64,000 nucleotides of DNA from NCBI GenBank assembly GCA_026770025.1, contig JAMXDE010000080.1:57912-121911 (forward strand), given 5' to 3'. The position numbers were made by a program, and so were the translations under genes. Below the pieces are notes generated by a model. That model worked only from the letters and a program-made list of their open reading frames with translations, was not told the DNA's origin and made no database searches. The number at the start of each line of letters is the position of its first letter. Positions within the stretch are counted from its first letter, which is position 1. The DNA comes from Craspedostauros australis. Taxonomy: Eukaryota; Bacillariophyta; Bacillariophyceae; Mastogloiales; Achnanthaceae. Of the stretch, positions 48,120 to 59,104 are shown piece after piece.

Positions 48120-48760
48120 ACTGCGTAGCTCCAAACACGCTCCAAAGAGTACAGTCATGAAGTTTGAAGTCTTAGCTCCATTTGGAAGGGATCTAATTCT
48201 ACAGATGCTGATATTACGCAGTACTGAACAGTACGTGTCGCACTGGGCAGTGATTTGGATATTTGTGCATGGGAACTGTCGATCGTATTCTGATCCAACA
48301 CTACAACCACTCCAACCATACATCACAGAATATGGGCATGGAGTTGGAAGCCCCTAGATCCGTCAGGAAGGCATCCAATTTCATGGATGCTCATATCACA
48401 TGGGGCTGAAAGATACGCCTCGCGTTGTACAGTGTTCTGCGCATATGTGCATAGACAACATTGATCATACTCCACACAAACACTTCAGTCACTCCGCATG
48501 CAATCTAAAGAGTACGCAAATGGTGGTGGAAATGCAAGATCCATCTGTATGGGATCCATTCTTACAGATGCTGTTGTCACGCAGTACTGCCTGGGACGCA
48601 TCTCTACAGTAGGCATCGCCTTGAGCAGTATTCCACACATTTATGCCTTTGGTTGGCTGCCTTGAGACATGCGACTGCTGAACACTCCAAGTAGACTTCA
48701 ATGGCTATGGCTGTGGAGTTTGAAGTCCTTGGTCCATTTTGAAGAGATCTAATTCTACTG
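48120..48760. repeat. Three diverged copies of an internal repeat in TIR element copy 2
   Basis: Segments around GGATCTAATTCTACAGATGCTGATAT recur at about 48140-48235, 48490-48600 and 48680-48785. Related sequence appears in reverse at about 49808-49860. Divergence is high, so the boundaries are approximate. Confidence 0.5.
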
Positions 48761-49010
48761 ATGCTGACATCAAGCAGCGCTCAGCAGCGTCGTGACATGA
48801 GGTTCACCTGAGGGCATGTTGATGCGCCTTGCTAGTGGGTGTGCAGCTTCCAACTCCATGACTGCCCTCCATGGAGTGCGTTTGGACTCGCCGAGGTGCT
48901 ACATTGAATATGATTGACATTTTCTGTGCACATCTGCTCAGGACGCTGAGCAGCATGATGCGTATGTTTCAGTACTGCAGGATATCAGCATCAGTAGAAT
49001 TAGATCCCGT

Positions 49011-49792
49011 TGTTGGGATGTATATGTGTATGTGCATCGCTCACCCAGTGTTCTCTCACCCCGTGTGCGCTGAGCAGCATTGACATTTGCATCATTGGCC
49101 ATCAACGGTTGTGTGAATCACGAACCAAAATTATGCAAGCCACTTTTGTGCCCAACGTCGGACAGACGCGAGACAGGAAATCTGAGAGTATCAGATGTTC
49201 GATCTGCCCACTCATCCAGAAACCTATGATATCGATACTGGATCGGTATGTTTGCCAACTGAGCCTCAAATGACACCAACCTGATACTCCGACAGCATCG
49301 TCAATGGAATATGGAATCAGCACATCCATAGAACGACGATGACTGACGTTGACTCAGAAGTCCATGCCATTCGAACTGACAGCTGGTTCGGAATCAGAAC
49401 AGAAGGTAGGAATCTTATGATTGAAGTATCATGGCGATTGTCAAAGGTGCAAGGTGCAGAGAATGCATGGCACTGACTACTACATGCAAAGTAGTGGACT
49501 AGTAGAAGGAGGAAGATCGAGATTATGTCGAATACACGCTATCATGCGTGGTATTAGCACACAATATCAGCATAGAGAGAGAATATGACTAGCAGCAAGA
49601 GAGCATCTCATGTGCCAACTCATAGTCAGACGGACGAACCACTGAGAGCATCAGGTAGACAAGAGATTTCAAGAGCATCGAAGAGACACTAAGAGTATTG
49701 GAGTAGCAACGTAATGAACTAACAAGAGTATTGTAACAACCAACACCATCATCAACAATGCCAAGGCCATTCGTGTGCGGAACTTGCCAACA
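49011..49792 (+). repeat. Diverged family-A-like LTR inside TIR element copy 2
   Basis: It starts with TATATGTGTATGTGCATCGC-type sequence like the family-A LTR and ends GCGGAACTTGCCAACA. Its length (782 bp) is close to the 789-795 bp of the family. The middle shares patches such as AAATCTGAGAGTATCAGA, CCTCAAATGAC and CCAACTCATAGTCAGACGGA. It is clearly older than the other copies. Confidence 0.65.
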
Positions 49793-50034
49793 TCCCTTCC
49801 AGGCGAATCAAGGACTTCAAACTCCATGGTCGTACTCTTTAGAGTGTGATTGGAGTGGTGCCGTTGGTCAGATCTCACAAAATGGCCTGAGGAATGCGTA
49901 GACATGCAGAAGATTGTGCAGCATCAAGCGTAGCGCTGAGTATGACGAGGTTCATAGATTTGGATATCAGCATCTCTTCCAGATGGATAAATACACTTGC
50001 TAGCTGGCAGCATACCCATTGGAATGCTTGGGAT

Positions 50035-50420
50035 GCACTATTCTTGTTAAAGTGTAATATTTTATCCTTTCCTATGAAGGTTTAGTCAGCATACGATCCA
50101 CGATGTACATAATTGGAGCAAACAGATGGATGATGCACATATCTACAGCTGAAGTAGGCATTTATCCCTTCATTAGACAATGTGCGTTGATAGGAACTTA
50201 TTAATGTCACAATGCTAAAAGTATGATAAACATGTATGATGTGGCTTGTACTTTTCCTGTGTGATACAGGTGGCCTACATGTATACACTAGCCTTGGATG
50301 CCAATGCGAAATCTCCGTGTCCATGGAATGTCGCGTGGACATTTCGACGTTTTGAGTCGCGACAGAGCACAAAATAAACTGGTTGGTGGAAATTGGGTGG
50401 TTCGTGAATTTCCGCGTTGG
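50035..50420 (-). repeat. Right inverted arm of TIR element copy 2
   Basis: Complement of 47390-47755. Confidence 0.75.
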
Positions 50421-50815
50421 TCGACGGTCTGATGACGGACGGAGCGGCGGCAAATTCTCCTACCCGCTGCGTCTGCTGAGACAGTCAGAGTGCACACACA
50501 ACGCACACCCGTCGCGTCTGCCGATCGTCACACGTTCACCATTATCCCACGCCGCAGGCTACGCTCTTTCCAGCTGCACTGCAATTCTGTCTGGAACACT
50601 CCAAATTCTCTGCTGCCTTTGCTTCCTCTTTTTGGTGAATGTTGGTGTGCCAATTGGTTGGCTGATTGCTGAGTTCTTCCTCTGTAATGCGGAGTGACAC
50701 AGATTGGCACGGGGTTTCGGGCTCTTGTTTTTGTCATTGGGTCTTGTTGCAACAGAATGGCTGTTTGGACACGAGTTGGTTTCTTGAACCGTTGTGGCGC
50801 AGGTTGCAGAATGTC

Positions 50816-50968
50816 CGCTTTCATCGGACTCGCCGGACCTTTGTCGGACTATTGGTACTTTCATCGAACTGGTCTTAGTTTCATCGAACTGGTGGTACTT
50901 TCATCGAACTGGTGGTACTTTCATCGAAGTGATGGTACTTTCATCGAACTGGTGGTACTTTCATCGAA
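50816..50968 (+). repeat. 20-bp array of TACTTTCATCGAA, right
   Basis: Good copies start at 50856, 50876, 50896, 50916, 50936 and 50956. Two decayed copies at 50816 and 50836 keep the phase. The orientation is the same as in the left array. An AGACGTTAAATGCGTTA motif follows (51007-51023). Confidence 0.93.
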
Positions 50969-51118
50969 CTTGTGTTCGTTGGAAGGTGTTCGGTATTCAA
51001 ACCAAAAGACGTTAAATGCGTTAAACTACAAATTCAATGGTGGTCCATTGAGTCCACCCAGATTTCGTTTGGGCCATTTTGGGATTAGTCCATGTGGTCG
51101 AACGCAAACGGCATCGAG

Positions 51119-51142
51119 TTTCAGCGAAATTCCCGTGTCTTG
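51119..51142 (-). repeat. Right TIR of TIR element copy 2
   Basis: Ends GAAATTCCCGTGTCTTG, followed by the second CTG. Confidence 0.9.
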
Positions 51143-51771
51143 CTGGAGGAAATTTGCAAATAACGATTTCTGAGAGAATCAGAAGATCGTCCGTCCATCC
51201 ATCAATGGTACCAAGAGAATCTCGAGGTACTTCCCAACTAAACCTCAGATGACGATATCATCTGACAGACTGCTGCATCACCAATGGAACGTGACATCTG
51301 GAGAGCAGAAGGACGCCTACTGACGTCGACAAGATGTCAACATGTCACCACGTCAACAGCTGTCTCCAAGTCAGAGCAGGAGGCGAAGATGCGATGACCC
51401 ATGAAGATCAGCATCATGGATACTGAAGGTGAACTTCAAATGGTAAGTACTCATGGAGTAGGAGCCAGTACTGAATGAACGAAGTGTTGAATGTGGAGTA
51501 CGCATCGAACACGGAGTATTGTGTAGCACGAAGTACACGATGTTGAGAGAGAGAGAGAGAATACAGAGAGGAGCGAGAGAGGATCTCGCGTACCAACTCA
51601 TAGTTGGAGACTGAATCTACAAAGCAGATTGAAGCGCCGAGAGCATCGGGCAAGAGAGCTGGTGTACACCAAGAGGATCGGAGTAGCCAACTATTGAAAT
51701 AGCAAACGAACGACTATCAACCAACACCACCTTCCACGATCGTAGGTTTCCGTGAGCGGAACTTGCCAACA
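51143..51771 (+). repeat. Solo LTR of copia family A, right piece
   Basis: Continues the LTR interrupted at 47031, from CTGGAGGAAATTTGC to GGAACTTGCCAACA. Joined, the two pieces give about 798 bp, the family length. It has more substitutions than the pair around element A. Confidence 0.9.
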
Positions 51772-52601
51772 GCCAACACCACTCTCCATCATTGCCGTGC
51801 TCTTTGAGTGGGGCATGGACTGGGACACCACTCGTGCATGAGCGGTTATTCCTCCCCCATGCACTATATTGAGACAACCCAAACAAAGATGAGCGTTGGA
51901 AGAGCAGTTGAAGCACATGGAGCAGTTGTGCACGGTGGCTGCTTTGTTTCGCGACGTTGAGTGTGTCGCGAAATTGTGTCGTCTGCCCGTGAGTACGTTT
52001 CATTCACGAATGTTTGGCCCAAAATCAAGTTCGAGAGGGTCTCGGATCCGTGAACCAACCAGAAATGTACCGAATCAGTCTCATTGACAAAAACACACAA
52101 GAAGAAGAACAACGCAAAAAACGCACTCACAAAGGCCCTATTAGAGATAGCTTGGCCATTTTCATCACCTCATAACTTTATAACCAAAAGCTGGACTCAC
52201 TGTTTAGCACCTGGTCCTTATTACCAATTTGTTAAAGTATATATGGTTAGATTTTAGTCTCCATAGGAGCCCACTTTTTCAGAATCCTGCCGTGGTCGTA
52301 CGGTCATTGGCTGACGTGGGTCTTTTGGTAGTCCTCAAATTAAAAAATCGGCACGAACGTACTATCGTATCCTGAATGGGGTTGTACAGTAGAGAGGTGT
52401 GTACTCGCATGGATGGCATTGCCCTCCGACCTACCTCTTTCGTTACCTTTACTGGACCCATCGCCTTCCGAGGGTGCGACCTAGCATGCGATCATAGGAG
52501 CGGATGAGTCTGCTTTGGCTTCTGTTTCTCTGTTCGCATTGAATACTCATTCCTCTACGTCTTGTTGGTAGCTCGCACTCCACCCATCGCCTTCCGAGCG
52601 T
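51772..52601. other. Intergenic, no certain gene
   Basis: A frame near 51890-51990 (GAAGAGCAGTTGAAGCAC onward) ends at a splice-donor-like GTGAGTACG (51989-51997). A small exon is possible but unsupported. At 52481-52530 a degenerate GCATGCGATCATAG copy foreshadows the minisatellite that follows. Confidence 0.4.
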
Positions 52602-52778
52602 GCGATCATAGCATGCGATCATAGCATGCGATCATAGCATGCGATCATAGCATGCGATCATAGCATGCGATCATAGCATGCGATCATAGCATGCGATCAT
52701 AGCATGCGATCATAGCATGCGATCATAGCATGCGATCATAGCATGCGATCATAGCATGCGATCATAGCATGCGAACAA
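52602..52778 (+). repeat. 13-bp minisatellite, about 13 copies
   Basis: Unit GCGATCATAGCAT in a nearly perfect head-to-tail array, ending in a variant GCGAACAAAG. The flanks (CCCATCGCCTTCCGAG before and GCTTTGGCT after) also surround the single decayed unit at 52461-52520. The array therefore lies in a locally duplicated segment in which one copy has expanded. Confidence 0.95.
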
Positions 52779-53165
52779 AGAAGCGGACGAGTATTACCGC
52801 TTTGGCTGTTCGGTCCGTGTGTGTGAAAGTAAAGAACATCTGTGGAAGTAGAAGGATAAGTGTCAGAGTGCGTGGTACGAGTACAGCGTGTGCGATGGGG
52901 GACGATACAGCACCAATGCGTACGAAACGGTACGAAAGGGTACCACTACCAATGGTTGACACCTCAGCTGCCCACTATCATCGCCACGGATGCAAATGAC
53001 AAACGTGGTGCGAATGCCACCACGACCTCACTGATGCGTGCGATCAAGGGATTATTGCTGCGGAGAAGCGAAGTTGCTCTCTCTGCCTCGCCCAACATTG
53101 ATCTTGTTGGCATGCCTGAAATCGTTTGGAGCATCTTATTTCCTCACCCTCACAATCCATCAACA
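52779..53165. other. Intergenic before the subtelomeric repeats
   Basis: About 390 bp with a short frame on each strand but no recognised gene. It ends at a TTAGGGTTAGGGTTT motif (53174-53188) that begins the first subtelomeric block. Confidence 0.5.
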
Positions 53166-53590
53166 ACATCATCTTAGGGTTAGGGTTTAAATAAAGCATA
53201 AGCTGAATTATGCTAGTGCTATGGTTTGGCTAAACACAACTCGCTGTTACGAGTCACATCCCAATGACATCAACCATAACCTGATTAATGCTAGTGTTAG
53301 TGTTTGGCAAAACACAACTCGCTGTTATGAGTCATATCACAATGAAATAAACCATAACCTAATTAATGCTAGTGCTATGGTTTGGCAACACACAACTCAC
53401 TGTTATGAGTCATACCACAATGAAATAAACCATAACCTGATTAATGGTAGTGTGAGTATTTGGCTAAACACAACTCGCTGTTTTGAGTCATCTCACAATT
53501 AAATAAACTATAACCTGATTAATGATAGTGTTAGTGTTTGGCTGAACACAACTGACTGTTATGAGTCGTACCCCAACATGGGGAATAATC
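53166..53590 (+). repeat. 81-bp subtelomeric satellite, about five copies (block copy 1)
   Basis: It starts at a two-repeat telomere-like TTAGGGTTAGGGTTTAAATAAAGC. Units of about 81 bp contain AACACAACTCGCTGTTATGAGTC and CATAACCTGATTAATG. Because 81 is a multiple of three, a frame stays open through the array. This is a consequence of the repeat and not evidence of a gene. A second array lies at 61411-61975. Confidence 0.93.
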
Positions 53591-53745
53591 ACCTTGCGGT
53601 GTGATTTGTGTATCCAGATGTCAGTTTCACCATTCGTAATGATCAGAAGGCTGTTCAATGCGCCTGTAGCGGTCAGTGTGTATTGCTTGTTTGTAGTCGC
53701 TGTGTGTAGTGGTTGTTGTGGGCATCTGTGCATGTGCTGGATGTA

Positions 53746-53800
<55 letters not shown>
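53746..53800 (+). repeat. (GT)n microsatellite
   Basis: An almost pure GT tract of about 50 bp, following GTAGTGA and ending CGCACGTGG. Confidence 0.95.
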
Positions 53801-53803
<3 letters not shown>

Positions 53804-53814
53804 ACGTGGATGTG

Positions 53815-54510
53815 TGAGTATCACAGTTGATGGTGTTGTTCCCCCTCCTCCCCCACAAGTCAGCCATTTCATGGGACTTGTGCCATCCTCCTGTAGTTGG
53901 AATGGTGTTGACTTCCCCCTCCTCCCCCACAAGTCAGCCATTTCATGGGACTTGTGCCATCCTCCTGTAGTTGGAATGGTGTTGACAGATAGTTCATTGT
54001 GTGTTGACTGTTGCATCACGGTCTCACATGTTGTTGCATGTTGTGGCTGGTTGTACCGTGTGGCAGTGTGTGTGTGTGTGAGCACGTGGATGTGTGAGTA
54101 TCACAGTTGATAATGTTGACTTCCCCCTCCTCCCCCACAAGTCAGCCATTTCATGGGACTTGTGCCATCCTCCTGTAGTTGGAATGTGTTAACAATAGTT
54201 CATTTGATGTTGACAGATAGTTCATTGTGTGTTGACTGTTGCATCACGGTCCCACATGTTGTTGTGTGTTGTGGCTGGTTGTACGGTGTGGCAGTGTGTG
54301 TGTGTGTGTGAGCACGTGGATGTGTGAGTATCACAGTTGATGGTGTTGACTTCCCCCTCTTCCCCCACAAGTCAGCCATTTCATGGGACTTGTGCCATCC
54401 TCCAGTAGTTGGAATGGTGTTGTTCCCCCTCCTCCCCCACAAGTCAGCCATTTCATGGGACTTGTGCCATCCTCCTGTAGTTGGAATGATATTAACAATA
54501 GTTCATTTGG
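53815..54510 (+). repeat. 76-bp boxed repeat, five copies (block copy 1)
   Basis: The box TTCCCCCTCCTCCCCCACAA, followed by GTCAGCCATTTCATGGGACT and TGCCATCCTCC, begins near 53838, 53913, 54120, 54350 and 54424. Copies are separated by TG-rich spacers with GAGCACGTGGATGTGTGAGT. Two more copies lie at 62807 and 62880. Confidence 0.9.
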
Positions 54511-55215
54511 TGTTGACAGATAGTTCATTTGCCATTGACAATGTTCATCCGCCATTGACGATGTTCATCTTCCATTGACGATGTTCATCTCACATTAACA
54601 TGGTTGCACGTGTTATCACATGTTGCTTGTGTTGTACTCATGCATCACTATCTCCATCACCAAGCTGATCCAGAGTGTGGTTCTTGATGTCACACGTGTG
54701 TATGGTCATGGTGAACACGTGTGTGTGCTTACATGTATATGACACTGTGTATTGCAAGTACTGGTTGATCTTGAGTACTTTGATCATCAATATCTCACCT
54801 TGTAGTGGTCCGTTGAAGATGGTAGAAGTATTGATGTGTACGTATGGACACGTTGCGTGTGTGTGTTCACATGGATGTACGTGAACATGGGTTCATCATG
54901 GTGTAGCGTGGTGTACATGTTTAACACGGTGTATCGCGTGTCTCGAAGTATCTCGTGTTGTTTGGGAGCTGCGGATGTTGAACATTCGTCCGCACTTTCG
55001 GGGAGTTGCGGATCATCGTCGTTTTCCATACAAAAACGTCCGTACGTCGACCGTGCGTATTGCGTGCCCATACAAACGTCTGTACGTCGTCCGTCAATCG
55101 ACCCAAACTTCGGTCTGGCCGTCGTACGTCACCGTGTTAAATCCTCGTACATTAGGGTTTGATTGGTTGCACCTGTGGACACTATTGCGGCTACAGCTAG
55201 GGTTAGGGTTTATAA
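54511..55215 (+). repeat. Telomere-proximal block, internal copy
   Basis: It matches 62945-63630 over about 650 bp. The best-kept part is the CpG-rich end (54960-55180), with only a handful of differences by eye. The block ends in GCTAGGGTTAGGGTTTATAAA (55196 onward), where the terminal copy has the telomere, so this is a former chromosome-end segment now internal. Confidence 0.88.
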
Positions 55216-55559
55216 AAGCCGGAACCTGTGAAAGTGAAGGGTGATATTTTTGGCTCTTTCGTTGTTGATGGTGTGGAGGGTGCTCTTGGGCGGCTGTAGT
55301 GACGCTCGCTTTTGTCAACGGATGGATATTGAGCGAGCTGTGGGGTGTTGAAGTTTGTCACTATTTTGGTGTTGATTAGGGGTATTTTGGGAGCTGTGGG
55401 ACATGGATATTGGGTGGTACATTTGGGAGTTGCGGGAAATGGTGAATTGGGTGGTATATTAGCGTCCGTACGTTGTCCGTAGTGTATTGGATTGTGGATA
55501 ATTGGTCTGCCCTTCGTCTGTTTGTGCGTTGTGTAGTGTGGTGTGTACAGTGATTGGTC
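55216..55559. other. Unique-looking subtelomeric spacer
   Basis: TG-rich sequence with two related phrases, GGGAGCTGTGGGACATGGATATTGGGTGGTA and GGGAGTTGCGGGAAATGGTGAATTGGGTGGTA in part (55388-55460). No gene. Confidence 0.45.
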
Positions 55560-55830
55560 TGTACGTTGTTCGTTGTGTGGTGTGTAGTGTGGTGTGTAGT
55601 GTGGTGTGTAGTGTGGTGTGTAGTGTGGTGTGTAGTGTGGTGTGTAGTGTGAGTGTGTAGTGTGAGTGTGTAGTGTGAGTGTGTAGTGTGAGTGTGTAGT
55701 GTGAGTGTGTAGTGTGAGTGTGTAGTGTGAGTGTGTAGTGTGAGTGTGTAGTGTGAGTGTGTAGTGTGAGTGTGAGTGCTAACATGAGTGTGAGTGCTAA
55801 CATGAGTGTGAGTGTGAGTGATAGTGTGAG
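55560..55830 (+). repeat. TG-rich minisatellite (12- and 13-bp units)
   Basis: TAGTGTGGTGTG repeats (55573-55650) change to TAGTGTGAGTGTG repeats (55650-55765) and then to GTGAGTGCTAACATGAGT units. The strand is almost free of C. Confidence 0.93.
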
Positions 55831-56483
55831 TGTGTGTGCCATTGCTGCTCATGTGTGTCTTGGGTGTAGTAACGTCCTTGTATTGCGGGTTATGGTGCAT
55901 TGGCATGTTGTGTGATCAAGTTTTGGTTTTGTGGGCATTGTTTGGGCACTTGTGTGTGCCTGTTTTTGCTGCCAGTGTGTTGCAGGCTATTAGCAACATT
56001 CTTTTTTGGGTTATTGTGCATTGGGGTGTAGTGAGCTGTGTCTTGATGTATGATTGGTACTGTCAATTTGTTAGCGTGATGTTTTTGTGTCCTGCATCAT
56101 CGTGCTTTGGCCTGTAGTGAGCAGTGTCTTAGTGTATGATGGGTCCTGGAAATTGCTTTGGTTTTGTGTGTTTGGTTATCATGCATGGGTGTGTAGTGAG
56201 CAGGTGGTGACATGTTGTGCCATGGCCTTGTCTCTGTGCATGTCTTGTGTGCCTTGTGTGCCTTGTGTGCCTTTGCTACTCGTGTATTGAGGGTTAGGGG
56301 TTATTAGTGATGCTGTATCTTGGGTTTTTGTGCATTTCCTTGTTGTGAGCAGTGTGTGAGCAGTGTATGGGCACTGTATGGGCAGTGTGTTGTGATTTTG
56401 CCATTCAAGCTTGTAGGGAACCGTGTGATCAGTGTGTGTGCACTGTCTGTGTGCTGTCTGTGTGTGTGTGTTGGCCAGTGAGT
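55831..56483. other. TG-rich subtelomeric sequence, degenerate repeats
   Basis: Loose repeats of GTAGTGAGCAGTGT and GTGTATGATGG. Frames here are long only because of base composition. No gene. Confidence 0.5.
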
Positions 56484-59073
56484 GAGGGGCTGGAAGTGAC
56501 TGCAAGTGTGATCCAACATTATCCATCTTTGAGTGTGACAACGAGTATCATGGAGTAGCCAACCGCATGTGCCACGCGTGTGTCATGTCATGAGTGTTAT
56601 GGGATGTGTATGAATGTTGTTGGATGTGTGATTACCGCAATAGGCAGTGGTGAGAGAGTATCTGTAAATGTGTGCAAGTGTGGGATGTTGGGGTGTTGGG
56701 GTTTTGTGATCCAACATGGTCCACTTTGGAGTGTGACAACGAGCATCATGGAGTATCCGACCGCATGTGATACACTTGGTCCATGTCAAAGTAGCTTTGG
56801 AGTGTGTATGAGCGTTGTTGGATGTGTGATTACTGCAGTTGGAGGTGTTGAGATATGGGCTGGAAGTGAGTGCAAGTGTGAGATATTATTGTGATCCAAC
56901 ACAATCCATCATGATCCATCTTTGAGTGTGACAATGATCATGTTGGGGTGGCTGGCTGCATGTGATACACTTGGGCTATGTCATGCGTGGTATGGGTGAG
57001 TGCGGCTGTTGTTGGATGTGTAAAGTATTGCTGTTGATGGTGTTGAGCCATGGGCCGGAAGTGACTGCAATTGTGAGATGTTATTGTGATCCATCATCCA
57101 CCATGGTCCATCTTTGAGGGTGACAGTAACAACAAGCATCACTGAGTTGTTGGCCGCATGTTCCACGCTTGTATCGTGCCATGAGTGTTATGGGGGGTGT
57201 ACGAGCGTTGTTGGTTGTGCCAATGACGCAATTGGTGGTGGTGAGAGAGGATCTGGAAATGTGTGCAAGTGTGAGATATTATTCTGATCCATTATGCATT
57301 ATGGTCCACCTTTGAGTGTGACAATGAATATAATTGAGTAGCCAGACGCATGTGCCACGCTTGTATCGTGCCATGAGTGTTATGGGGTGTGTACGAGCAT
57401 TGTTGGTTGTGCCAATGACGCAATTGGTGGTGGTGAGAGAGGATCTGGAAATGTGTGCAAGTGTGAGATATTATTCTGATCCATAATAGTCCAGGTTTGT
57501 GTGCAAAACTGAAGATCCTGGAGTTGCCAGCCACATGTGGTACGGATGTGGTGTGTTGTGTATTGTGTATTGTATGTGCCATGGTGCGTGTGTGAGCGTT
57601 CTGGGATGTGCGAGTATTGTTGTTGGTGTTGTTGTGAGAGTGACCGGAAGCATCTGCACAATTTGAGATTGTGTGATCCATCATGGTCCATCTTTTGAGT
57701 GTGAAGGTATCAACGAGTATCTTTGAGTTGCCAGCCACATGTGATACAGACGTGGTGTATAGTACGCTGTACGCTGTACGTGCTATAGCTATGGAGCGTG
57801 TGCATACAATATTGGATGTGTGATACACTGCATTAGATGGTGTTTGGAGAGGGACCGGAAATGACAGCATGTGCGAGAAATTGTGCTCCACCATGATCCA
57901 CATTTGAGTGCGAAGGTAACAACAAGTATCATGGAGTTGCCGACCGCATGTGATACGGATGTACCATGTCATGTGTGCCATGAGACATGTGCGAGCGATG
58001 TTGGATGTGCGATTAGTGCAGTTGATCGTGTTGTGAGAGTTAGGGTTAGCCGTTAGGGTTAGGGTTAGCATTGTATCTGCAAGTATGTGATTTTGTGATC
58101 CATCTTTGGTTCATCTTTGAGCGTGAAGGTAACAACAAGCATCATGGAGTTGCCGACCGCATGTGATATGGATGTGGTGTATTGTGTATTGTGTATTGTG
58201 TATTGTGTATTGTACGTGCCATGGGGCGTGTGTGGGCGTTGTGAGATGCGCGAGTATCAAGGTTGGAGGTGTTGTGAGAGGGGCCAGAAGTGTCTGCTTT
58301 TGTGAGATAGTGTGATCCATCATCCATCATCCATCATGGTCCATCTTTGAGTGTGAAAACGAACATCATGGCGTTGCCGGTCGCATGTGATATGGATGTG
58401 TTGTATTGTGTATTGTGCATGCCATGGGGCGTGTGTACGCGTTGTGGTATGTGCGAGTATTGCAGCTGATGGTGTTGTGAGAGTTAGGGTTAACCAGAAG
58501 CATTGTATCAGCAAGTACGTGATTGTGTGATCCATCATGGTCCACATTCGGGTGTGACTGCAATAATGAGCATCATCGAGTTGCCGGCTGCATTTGATGT
58601 GGATATGGTGTATTGTGCGTGCATGAGACGTGTGCGAGCGTTGTGGGATGTGCGAGTATCGTTGTTGATGGTGTTGTGAGAGTTAGGGTTAGCTGTTAGG
58701 GTTAGTATCAGCAAGTGTGAGATTTTGGGATTCATCATGGTCCATCTTTGAGTGTTACTGTGGCTGTGACAATGAGCATCCTGTAGTTGCTGGCCAGATG
58801 TGTTACGGATGTGCCATGTCAGGTGTGCCATGGGACATGTGTGATTGTTGGTGGTTGTGCAAGGATTGCAGTTGATGGTGTTGTGAGAGTTAGGGTTAGC
58901 CAAAAGCATCTGCTTGCTTGAGATTTTGTGATTCATCATCCACCATGGTCCACCTTTGAGTGTTACTGTAATAATGAGCCTCATGGAGCTGCCAACCATA
59001 TGTGATATTGATGTGGTGTATTGTGTGCGCCATGGGACGTGTAGTAACATTGTTGGATGTGCGAGGATTGCAG

Positions 59074-59104
<31 letters not shown>

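Larger units (their letters stand above)
47032..51142. mobile_element. TIR element with 20-bp subterminal arrays (TIR family, copy 2)
   Basis: 4111 bp, bounded by 24-bp inverted repeats (CAAGACACGGGAATTTCG at the left, 23 of 24 matching the right). The 3-bp target duplication CTG is at 47029-47031 and 51143-51145. The insertion site is confirmed by comparison with the uninterrupted LTRs, which read GATTTCTGGAGG. Subterminal arrays lie at 47199-47331 and 50816-50968. Long inverted arms (47390-47755 and 50035-50420) lie further in. The core holds diverged ~200-350-bp repeats and an old family-A-like LTR. No transposase frame is present, so it is non-autonomous. Confidence 0.9.

Noticed and set aside
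49775-49815. Target duplication around the old LTR at 49011-49792
   Set aside because: The flanks (CCCGT and TCCCT) do not match. The similarity of the 3' flank to the one at 13280 is short and may be chance.
53221-53502. Repeat protein of 27-residue units (NTTRCYES) in both 81-bp arrays
   Set aside because: The unit is a multiple of three, so any frame free of stops stays open. Arrays end in stops at different units, and no start or neighbouring exon is seen.
55376-55906. T/H-rich frame (TTHTTHHTTHH) on the minus strand
   Set aside because: It is a translation of the TG minisatellite.
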